From positions 24,340,740 through 24,404,739 of the forward strand of contig CAIIXF020000009.1 of NCBI GenBank assembly GCA_903813345.2: 64,000 nucleotides of DNA, in the 5' to 3' direction. Of this stretch, positions 48,901 through 60,900 are shown in pieces. Origin of the DNA: Owenia fusiformis. Its lineage: Eukaryota; Annelida; Polychaeta; Sabellida; Oweniidae. A model generated the notes under the pieces. The model was not told where the DNA came from, searched no databases, and worked only from the letters and a program-made list of their open reading frames with translations. The number at the start of each line of letters is the position of its first letter. The stretch's first letter is position 1. Made by a program: the position numbers and the translations under genes.

Positions 48901-51900
48901 ACTGTAATGTTGTACACACACATACCTGAAATACAATATAACGTAATGAGCACAGTAATGTTGTACACACACACACCTGAAATACAATATAGTGTAATGA
49001 GCACTGTAATGTTGTACACACACATACCTGAAACACAATATAGCGTAATGAGCACAGTACTGTTGTACACACATACCTGAGATACAATATAGTGTAATGA
49101 GCACTGTAATGCTGTACACACACATGCCTGAAATACAATATAGTGTAATGAGCACTGTAATGCTGTACATACACATGCCTGAAATACAATATAGTGTAAT
49201 GAGCACTGTAATGTTGTACATACACATACCTGAGATACAATATAGTGTAATGAGCACTGTAATGTTGTACATACACATACCTGAAATACAATATAGTGTA
49301 ATAAGCACTGTAATGTTGTACACACACATACCTGAAATACAATAAGTGTAATGAGCATTGTAATGTTGTATACACACATACCTGAAATACAATATAGTGT
49401 AATGAGCACTGTAATGTTTTACACACACATGCCTGAAATACAATAAGTGTAACGAGCATTGTAATGTTGTACACACACATACCTGAAATACAATATAGTG
49501 TAATGAGCACTGTAATGTTTTACACACACATGCCTGAATTGAAATACAATAAGTGTAATGAGCATTGTAATGTTGTATACACACATACCTGAAATACAAT
49601 ATAGTGTAATGAGCACTGTAATGTTTTACACACACATGCCTGAAATACTATAAGTGTAACGAGCATTGTAATGTTGTACACACACATACCTGAAATACAA
49701 TATAGTGTAATGAGCACTGTAATGTTTTACACACACATGCCTGAAATACAATAAGTGTAATGAGCATTGTAATGTTGTATACACACATACCTGAAATACA
49801 ATATAGTGTAATGAGCACTGTTGTGTTGTGCACACATACCTGATATACAATATAGTGTAATGAGCACTGTTATGTTTTACACACACATGCCTGAAATACA
49901 ATAAGTGTAACGAGCATTGTAATGTTGTACATACACATGCCTGAAATACAATAGTGTAATGAGCATTGTAATGTTGTATAAAGCGACGAGGCAAATACTT
50001 CGTCTGCCTCATCACAGGGAAATTACATCGGACCCCGTACAAGCCCATACGGAGCTCGTTGGTTCAACGGGCCCTGGACAAACTCGTACGGGCCTCGAGA
50101 TAACGAGCCTCGTACATGCTCGTACGGGCCTCGAAAACGACAATTACGAGCATCGTACGGTCCTCGAAAACAAGCTCCATGAGAGCCCATACGAGGATCG
50201 TGCTCATTTTTGCCTGTAATGACTCGTAATTCTCGGGGCTCGTGCGAGCTCGCACGGAGCCCGATGAAAGGAGCACGTGGGTTATCGCAAACAATTTAAG
50301 AAGGTTATATCTTGGATTATGACTATTTTCTGACAATGAAGACAAGTTTATCTTTTAGATCAATGCATTATCTCAAAGAAAATTATGCACAGTAATAATA
50401 AAATCAAACAAACTCGGAGATATTAACTAGCAATCAACCCATCAACACACTTTTTCAAAGATGTTGACCCCATTTTCACCAAAAATGCAAACATTTTTTA
50501 CAATGTTTAATGCATTACTATTCTTTATTTTGATGTATCAAATAGTTCTTGAAAGAAAAACTTAATTGCTTTAAGATAAGTATTCCCCGTGTTATTTCTC
50601 CATTGAAAAATCTCATGCTATCCATTGGTTTCAGTTCATTTTGGTCATCCAAATTCAGTATCTTTAAAGTCCCTGGAGCAATCAACTTTTCCTTTTAGGA
50701 AATCGAACATGTCTCAAAGAACATTCTAATTATGCATTCAACAATATAATAAAAGGTTGCTTTTTTGTGAAAATTAGGTCAACATTTTTGAAAAAGTATG
50801 TTGATTGGTCCATTGCCCCTTCAATATCACTTAGGTCTGATTAACGTAATTATCATTATATATACTTTTCTTGAAGATAATGAATGGCTCTAAAAGATAC
50901 ACCCATGTTCATGATAAAAAAATATTCATAATTCAAGTTAGAATCGTTTGAAATTGTTTGCGATAACCTACGTGCTCATTTGCATGTGTATGCTTCAACA
51001 TTTCAATTATGCTATTCAGATTCTAAAGTCTAAATTAAGTCGCGATTTTGCACAATTTAATCAAAAATCAAAACTAGATACAATTAATTTACAACTCATC
51101 AATGACAGAGGTCTGCCTCATCCTGGCTATGCTAGAGCCTTTAATACAAATTCAATATAGTATAATGAGCAATCCCAGCAGGATTTGTCAGGACAAGCGG
51201 GTAGGGTTGGATGACGAGAAGTGTGTGTGTGTGGGGGGGGGTCTAGATCTGTCTATATCCCTACTCAACTTTGCTTAGTGGATAAAAATAGGATACTGTT
51301 TATTGAGTGACTGAATAAACATTTTTAAAGTTTGATCCTTCTTAGCAAGACTCGTTAAAGAGTCAAGGATTGTTCAACAACCCCGTTTATCAGGACAATA
51401 GTAATCTACAATCTCCATTAATGTCCTTCGGCTGTAGACTGAACAAACAATTCCTAAATTATGTTCTACGTACAATACAGACGAATGTGATCTAATTATA
51501 AGAATCTTTAACAAAGGTAGGAATTAGGAAAATTGAGCCACGGGGATTATGCTTAAGCCTTTGGACTTCTTTTACGCAGTTTCATTAGAAAACGTAGCAA
51601 TATTTTTCTGAAAATTATTAGGCTCACGGCAGCAAAGCTACCCCATGCCTGGTCTACCACTGTGACCACAATAGATTATTTTATACTACTGAACCACAAT
51701 TGATTCATCTCCTGACATATTACACTGCTCTTTTAATATCAAAACGTTTGTTATTTTGAACAAAAGGATGCAATGATTGCTATGTCGATTAAGCTAACAC
51801 TAACACGTACTAGTAAAGGATTTTGTATATTAATTAGAAAAAGTCGTGGTTAAAAGTGTAATCCCGGTGGTATGTTTAAAATAGTTCATAATAATGAAAT

Positions 51901-54900
51901 AGATGAATGCAACATGTATCAAGAAAATACTGAGAATGCAGTTCTGTTCCCAGCGATTGATCGCTGAATATTTATCATTTTGAAAGATAAAAGTGTAATT
52001 TAAGACACTACCAAAATTATGAAATTAAAAATGAATATAGTTACAAAAGGTATATATCATTTTTGTGATCGTTTCATATAATATTTAGAAACAAGCCACA
52101 TGACGGAAACGAGATTACGCCATCAAGAAACTTTCAAAATGGCCGCCAGAAAAATGGCTGCCCAGAAGTTAACCAGCTATAGAACTTGATATCCTCTAAT
52201 ATGTGTGCAGATTTGGAGACAATTGGGCAAGCAGTTTTCCTGAAATGGCGATGACAAGATTTATTGGAAAACCTTCAAAATGGCCACTAAAAAACAAGAT
52301 GGCCGCCCAAAAGTTAATCAGCTCTAGAACTTGATATCCTCTATCATGTGTGCGAATTTGGAAAAATCCGACGAGCGGTTTTCCTGAAATGGCGATGACA
52401 AGATTTTCAGAAAAACCTTCAAAATTGCCACCAGAAAACAAGATGGCTACCCAAAAGTTAATCAGCTCTAGAACTTGATATCCTCTATCATGTGTGCGAA
52501 TTTGGAAAAATTCGACGAGCGGTTTTCCTGAAATGGCGATGACAAGATTTTCCCAAAAACCTTCTAAATGGCCGCCAGCAGAAAACAAGATGGCCGCCCA
52601 AAAGCTTATCAGCTCTAGAACTTGATATCCTCTATCATGTGTAAATTGGAGAAAATCCGATGAGCGGTAAAAGGAGGAGGGAAAGTATCGCAACAGATTT
52701 CGGACAGTCATAAGCTGGATTTTGGCTATTTTCTGATGATTTAAACAGGTGCATATGTCAGACCAAGGGCGTTACAATACCCGGGAATTTATCGGTTCGT
52801 GCAGTACTTGTTTGTGATAGCGCCCTCTGTAGGTCACTGTGCTTATAGCCTACAGTAATACGGGGTAGGATATCGGGAATTCGGTCAGTTTCTATCCGTC
52901 GATTTCGCTATGAATTGAAGCAAGTGTGACCACTTTATCCACTTAACCAATTTGATAATTGATTAAATCTTTAAACAAAATCGATAAACACGTTATACAC
53001 TTTCTATCTCCTTAGAAATTAGCATGTATTTATGGATTGTGTTTTCGAACAAGGCTCGACCCAGACCAATAGGGAAATCCTTATGCTAATTAGTATGACG
53101 TCATATTTTCCTGGGGAATCCTAGATTTCAAAGCCTCAGTCTGTTATTGTGTCAAATGTAAACAGACAGAAAATATGCAGACAGAAAATTGACAGATTAG
53201 CTTTTAACTTTCAGCTTTGATGTTTAAATATTCTGTATTTCTACCGGACTTCTTGCTGAATATCATATAATGTTATAACTTGATTTGGACCATTGCCTGA
53301 TTGATCATTCTGAAATTTTGATTGTGATTCATGATTGATTGGCAAGAAAAATAATTCCTATTGTTTTCCAGCGAAGTCAAAATGTTACAGTATGAGTTAT
53401 AATGTCGAGTATGCATCATGTTAAATTCTGCTAGTGATTAGAAGTCCATGCACAAGCATACACATAAGAGACAAACACACCCAGGCTCCAGGTCGTGGAT
53501 GGAAATATAAAACTATTTAAGGCACAAACTGGTATTAATAGACCGATATGTAGTGTCATTTTCAACGAAATGTCCTTAAGACAATAGCCCTGGGTCGCGC
53601 CTGAGACCAAAAACTATTTCAAATAGCCCTCCCCGAATTATATTGGATAATCACATTTATGCGTGCGCGCGCAGCTCATCCACTGAACGAAACGCCACTT
53701 CCCGCTGAAATCACCGGGTATTGATCTTTCCCTTGGTCAGACCAATGCATTACCTCCAAGAAAAGCACTCCAAGAGATGATAAAATAATTTCGACTTTGC
53801 GACAGGGAAGATGCAAATAACCCACCCACATGTTTTTTCTTAAATGTTTTCCTGATTTTCAACCCCTTCCACCCCTGCTTTTTTAAATTTTACTTGCATC
53901 AATATGTTGTGTTTTGACACATAGTTAACCCCTTTAAAGGAATAAGTGATCCCTTCGGAGGTTTAGAAGATATCCAATAAGGGTGACCAAAATTAGCTGA
54001 AAGCAATGGATCGCATGAGTTTTTCCCTATGGGAAAATAACATAAGAAATATTGTTTTCCACTTTATCTAATTAGGAATCACTTATTCCTTTAAAGGGGT
54101 TAACTGTGTTTTAAAACACAACATATTGAGATGTAGTTCAGAAAATAGCCAAAATCCAACATATGACTGTCAGAAATCTGTTGCGATACCTTACCTCCTC
54201 CCTTTGTGTTAACGTTAAACCCCATTATGGCATCGGTTGTTGTTTTTCTTTTTTTACTGGCTGTGGCCTTTGATCTTGATTTTTCATTTAAGTAATGGGT
54301 TTATAGACACATCGATCTGTCTACATTAGGTGATAGCCTCACACCCACATTTACGTACAGCCAAAGTAAAATCCGGTATTTATATCAACCACAAATAAGA
54401 TGTATTTCCGAAGCAGCCACTTCTTACATATGTTCTCTAAACTACATGATCTAAATCCAGAGTGTTAAATACGTAATATAAATGAGGATTGTATTTGGGT
54501 TGTAAATATATATTGGGCTCATTTGATAAAGTTTTAAATCCTGTCTATGTTTGAATCTTTATTTTGTTACTTTATCACAATAAATCGTTCGGAAAATGAC
54601 AAATTATAAATTCCGGTTACCAAACTTATGGTGGTGGTGGTGTGTGTGTGTGTGGGGGGGGGGTGTTTATTATAATGTAAAGGCCGATCAATATATTCGC
54701 TACTTTTTGCTTGATTAATTTTCTAATGGAATTGAACAAAGAATAAAAGAATACAAAATAAAATAAAGCAAAAAATAGCGAATATAATGATTGACTCTTT
54801 GCTTTATTCATTTGGAAATGAACAGATATAAAAGAACAAATATAACAGAAATAAAGCAAAAAGTAGGGAATGTATTGATCGCCCCTTGTATATAAATGAT

Positions 54901-57900
54901 GATACGCACCTATAATCTTTGAGTCATTCAGACCAGGTATGGTAACTTTCCTCGTTTCCCAGGCCAAGAGCGAGCCAATAATAAGGAGGAGCCCTTTATA
55001 GCAATACAGGGTGAGCAACCACCAGAGTGAATGCTTAGATTGACACTCTGTATAGTGGGGAATTATGATCAAATCATCATTCGTCTCATCGAGCTGAAAA
55101 AAGATTAGAACAATAATCCCAGGTGAATTGTAATGAAACGTCGAATGGAGATTGTTAAGGGTGAATTGTAGTCAGTGCAATACTATGTACTTTAATTTCT
55201 GATACTCATAGCATCATCCTGTATCACTTGAAACATGCTCTGCAGGGTTCGAACACCTTTTTCAAAATGAAATTCCCTGATAATTCCCTGACATTTCCAG
55301 GCAAAAAAGGAAATGTCCAGATCTAGTTTTGCTCAGAAAATTCATAAAAATGATGGCCATTTTGAATTCAGAGACCACATTGAATATTTCATCTTTAGCT
55401 GAGATCCTTTGTTCCCAACACGCATCGCCCTATAAAATTTGGGCCAAATCTGTCAACTTGTATTTGAGTTATCGGCCTGACAGATGGAGAAATGAATAGA
55501 CTGACACACGGCCGGACTGTTGAACAGACAGCTTCTCAATATAAATATACTTTTTACACTGAAGAGTTCCGATAATATTTTTGTTTTTCACCTCCCGCCC
55601 TCCTCAGATTAACCCCTCGACATGAAACATACAGTATACCGGTAATTAACTTTGAATGGCCTAAGACTAATTTACTACATGGAGAAATATATAATTGTAT
55701 TGAACCATCTAATTCTATATACATATATGTATATTCTTTATTGTTTGGTTTCAGTACAATTTTTAGTGTTCATACAAATAGGCAATACCAGATAGAATGT
55801 CATTCAATCAACCCTGATGAAAAAATTCCAATTTGTGGAAATAACTAAATGTTAGATTTTGGATTTCATTGATACCCTGTCATGCATTTTGCAGCACCTG
55901 GGAAAATAAATCAATTTCCCTGACATTTCCAGGTGTGTACGAACCCTGCTCTGATATTATGAGGCATATTCTGTGATCTGAGCACATCAGATGGGAAGAG
56001 TTATAACTGCCAATAAGTGTCAATACATTACAATAGGCAAAAGTGTACAAATAAATAAATGTATAAAAGTTTTATGACACAATTAAATGAAATCGATATG
56101 AGCTGTGATGAAAGATCTCAAAAATCCTCAATTTTGAGCTCTCCTGGATCGCCAAATCAAGCTCATTATATCATGGCATCTCAGGGCTGAGAAGAAATGA
56201 GATGTCATGGTTTATTATGATAATATGTACTTCAGGATTTAACCCCATTGTCTGTCAATATTTAATTTGACGAATTTCACGAGTTGAAGTATTTCACCTT
56301 AATTATTAGTATGATAGGGGCAATGAGACTCATTGTCTAATGTTACCCATTGCCCAATGTTACCGAATGTCTAATGTTACCCATTGCCCAATGTTACCCA
56401 TTGCCTAATGTTACCCATTGCCCAATGTTACCCATTGTCTAATGTTACCCATTGCCCAATGTTACCCATTGCCCAATGTTACCCATTGTCTAATGTTACC
56501 CATTGCCCAATGTTACCCATTGTCTAATGTTACATGTTACATGTCTGTTCCGATATGTGTAGATTAATAAGACGTTGCCATTTGATATTTATAAATGAGC
56601 GCGTCAAGCCCATCCAAATAATGCATATCTGATATCACCCTTAAGCTGATACAAACACAAACATGAGTTTCAGCCTCAAGTTAATCTGGCAGTACCTCAC
56701 CTAAATTGTTTTAACAAAATTTAGGAAAAACGTAACACTATATAATTATTTGATTTAATGTAACGACCTGCCAAAATGGGCAAATATACGAGCAATGGCA
56801 GTGTGAAAATGTTAAAAATAGTTGCATATAAGAGGAAAACTATCAAAATAAGTAATGACGATATTTCAAGCATATGATACGAGAAATTTTGAAGAGTTGG
56901 TTGATACATCAAAATGCGTCATATCTGCATAAGACTATGACGTTTGTTGAGTGTGTAAGTTAATTTGGAAAAAGAGACCGCTGTTGATAGGATCCCTTGA
57001 TATATATTGAATAAGGATATTTTAATTGAGCTTATCCAATGGACAATAACCATATCCAGGCAAACCTTGTTGGCATCGAATATAACCTTGACGATCTAGG
57101 CAGAATGACCACGTATACAGTTAGTTTTATTGATGGTGAATCTTGAATTGAATTATTTCAATAGCGCCCATACCTCTTCATCCATGATAAAGCTCGATGC
57201 CTTCAATGGATCAACGATAGTCCACGTTGTGAGGATCAGCACATCGACGAGAATCAACACACCAACCATACCGAACAATTGGCTATCCTTTACAACCTGT
57301 ACGCAGAGAAAGAGTATACATAATCATATGATAATACAAAATAGCGGATCCAGGATTTGCAAAGGGGAGGGTCGCATTTTGAAAAATTCCGGGGGGTTCA
57401 CTATTGACAACTTTGGCCCAAAAATGGCCAAAGTCAAGGGAAATGTGGTCAGAATGGTGAAAAACTGCATTATTTTGAAAAAGAATTGACCGGGGGGGGG
57501 TGGAGTTTCACTCGAACACCCTGGCTACGGGCCTAGGGACAACGCCAATAATGACGGATGGCAGAACGTCATTGATACGGCAAAGCAAGAGAGCTGGGGA
57601 ATTAGAATATATCAAATATTTTAATCGTTCCACGGAGATTAAGTCTAATTTGAATATTTTGTACTAAATGAACATAGAACAGCTTAGACTCTGCACAAAG
57701 TGTTGGTTTGCATGGTAAATTCTTTACAGTTTTTATGTTTCTTTACCTTCTTTTCCAATTTCTGGTTTGTGAAAAGTACATGTACCCTCCAGGTTTTGGT
57801 GAACATGCAACCGAAGGCCAAAGTAAAAGCGATCGTCACAATCCATGTTTGAGCCTTAAGGAAAAAGTATAAGCAATATATAAGACAACTTGCATGAGAG

Positions 57901-60900
57901 ATGATTATTTTGGGTAAAGACACAGGTGTGTAACTCCAAGGGAATGACCTAGTTGTACTGGTTTATAGATGATATTAGAAGATGTAGAGTAGTTTTAATC
58001 GTGGTTAGGCGATTGTCCCTAAGAAAAATTGTGCCAGCGGTTCCTCCAAGAAAATGTAATTTGGGTTAATTTAATGATATTTAATTTGGCAGATCATGAA
58101 ATTTAGTTGCCGTTTGATTTGTGCATTTTAATAGAACAATTTCATTTTTGTGGGAAGCCTACTTCAGTTTCAAACACAATTGGTTACTATCCTTGTATCA
58201 ATGCCAACAATTTGATCCTTTCTTGTTTTCACTACCATTTAGACAAAAGCACTCGATTTTGATGTATTTTTCTCCAGTCGATTTACAATACTTGATTACA
58301 TAAAATCGTTTCATCGGAAGGTAAATCCTATGTGCAAACACTATGAAACGAACAAATTCCCGGGATTTATACCTTCAGTTTAATTGGCGAAGATGTAGCT
58401 TGTCAAAATGAAGAATTAGGTTCAGAAAAAGAAAGGTATAATAACTCTGATACCATATGCTTTTTCACTTCTTGACATGCACAACCGATTGAGATGATTG
58501 AGATTTGATCTCAAAGACTGACATTAACTATATATCAGTCATTGAGTATTTTCTCAACAACATAATAACATAGCGATTATTCATACTTTCTTGTGGATAT
58601 GGGATTTTGAAAAGAGATGAACTGCACACTTTGAGGCATATATCACTATCACAAACAGGCAAATGTTGGTAATTCCATTCGCTCAGATACATCATCAATA
58701 GATCTTTAAGTGGTATTAGAGATCAAAATGATAGACGCTTACGTTACAAAGCACGGTTATCCCATCCAGTGGTACTAATCTCACGTCGAATGCTCCTACA
58801 ACCACAGCTCCGTATATCGCCATGGCTCCAACCAATAACATATTGTTCAGATTTGGTGAGGACATTTTAATCATCCTAAAGAAAACGCAGAATATTTAAT
58901 TAATTAGAATCGACACTGTTATAACAGAAGTACTCCCGTTGGATACCCTTTGCATTCACTGGAGTTCACTTCTTAAAAGAGAGCTTCGTCTTAGTTTATA
59001 ACTAGACTCTGCGCGCAGGGTACCAATTGGATGTGTTGCATTGCCAGCAAAGGAGGAGGGAAAATATCGCAACAGACTTTGGAAATTCATATGTTGGATT
59101 TTGGCTATTTTCTCAGGATTTAAACAGGTGCATATATTAGTACTTTCTTCAGGGGTTTTAAAGATATCCATTATGGGTGACCAAAACTAGCTGAAAGCAA
59201 TGGATCACATGAGTTTTCCCTATGGGAAAATAACATGGAAAATATTGTTTCAACTTTATCGAAGAGGAATCACTTATTCCTTTAAAGGGGTTATCTGTTT
59301 CTTTAAACGCAACATATTGATGCCACAAAAATTGAAAAAGCTTGGGTGGAAGGGGTTGAAAATTAGGACAACAGTTCAGAAAAAACATGTGGGTGGGTTG
59401 TTTGCATCTTCCCTGTCTCAAAGTCGAAATTATTTTTTCATCACTGTGAGTGCTTTTCCTGGAGATAATGCATTGGCCTAACATATGCACCTGTTTAAAT
59501 CCTGAGAAAATAGCCAAAATCCAACATATGACTGTCCGAAATCTGTTGCGATACTTTCCCTCCTCCTTTCAAAAGACAAACAGTGTCTGCAGTCTGACCT
59601 TGTCCTCCCTTGTAAATATTTTTTTCTATTAGCACTTGATTTCTGAAGTATACAAAGGCTTCGAAGAACTTTAAGTAAAGCATTAAAACACCATTTCCCA
59701 TCGGGAAAATGCATCGATTCATTAAAATCGGGAAAATCAATGGCATATTGACTATTATTATATCACTATCTAGCTAGCGACAGTATGATTGGTCAAAACC
59801 GGGTCACATGTCGTGGGATATCTGGCGATATTCAATGGCAATGCTAATCAGATAAGACAACCGTGAGATATCTAGCGATATCCCACGCTCCCGGGAGTTT
59901 TCAAAGAATTTGTTTTCGTTCAGTGTGAATAATTTAGTTCAGTGTAAGTCAAAATGGCAGACGAACCGAGTAGATTCGTAAAAATATCTGAAGACTTAAT
60001 GACTTAATAATATTAGGGATGTTTAGCTAGACAGTGATATAATAAAACAAATATTTCACTCTATTTTCGGTGAATACCTGTAGCACTTTCACAAGGTGAT
60101 CTCAACTTGCCCTTCGGGCTTCGTGGAATATCACTTGTGAAAGATGTACAGGTATTCACCTCAATAGAGTGAAATATTTGTTCAGTATTTCAAATAAATG
60201 ATAAATGCATCTACAGAAGCCCCATTCAGACATTCCTGAGTAAATTAATAGAATATTAGGCTAACGAACGTTACACGTTCATGTGGAGTATAATTTTTCC
60301 TATCATTTCCTATTCAGACATCTACCATTTGGGTACTCATTATCTTCTTTCTGTCAACGGATATATCTGTTAAGAAGAGTGGCTTCTCTATGTCTGATAA
60401 ATACTTGGTCCATGGGAATGCATGTATAATAGGTGAGATGCAACTAAGAGGATTTGAATTGTTTAGAGCATATAAAGATGTATCATACCTTGTTCATCTC
60501 TGCGTATAATCTTTCATTGAAAATATTTTTGAATCGTAATTGAGGGACAATGATGTTAGAAACGCCCGTTACCATGGTAACTAAATTTTGTTATAAACCT
60601 GTAAGGATACTGCACACGTAATTGAGTTGTATTTTCAAAATATTTTCCAAACGTAAAATTTGCAGTAGATGAAGCTATCTTAAAGAGAAAATCTAAATAT
60701 CTAAAAAGGGATATTTGTTGCTGAAGTATATGGTTGTAACTATGTTCAACCAGGTTATTTGTTAGACAAGTGGACTATGGAAATCGTTTTCGATATTTTA
60801 TGAATATGTAACTCACTGCATTTTCCTGTTTCGAATATTGAAGATCAGAAGACAGACAGCAAATCCGAGACCCAGTATTGCAAGCGTGATAAATGAAATT

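Larger units (their letters stand above)
49983..54909. other. Receptor intron between TM5 and TM6 exons, part beyond the minisatellite
   Basis: No exon recognised. Occupied by the repeats and TIR elements listed separately, plus a TGTGTGTG/GGGG low-complexity run near 54629-54663 and another near 51220-51241. Confidence 0.6.

Noticed and set aside
48245-49635. Very long open frames (421, 352 and 335 codons) on the - strand
   Set aside because: They are the 51-bp minisatellite (17 codons per unit) read in three frames; only the part nearest 48461 is in the receptor frame.
48432-49982. Possible CRISPR array because of regular repeats
   Set aside because: Units abut without unique spacers, the period is 51 bp throughout, and the host is an animal genome.
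52196-52711. 171-codon open frame on the - strand
   Set aside because: It runs through the 145-bp tandem repeat; the peptide repeats with it and has no family resemblance.
57130-57489. 119-codon open frame on the + strand
   Set aside because: It is antisense to the receptor TM4 exon and runs into a MITE.
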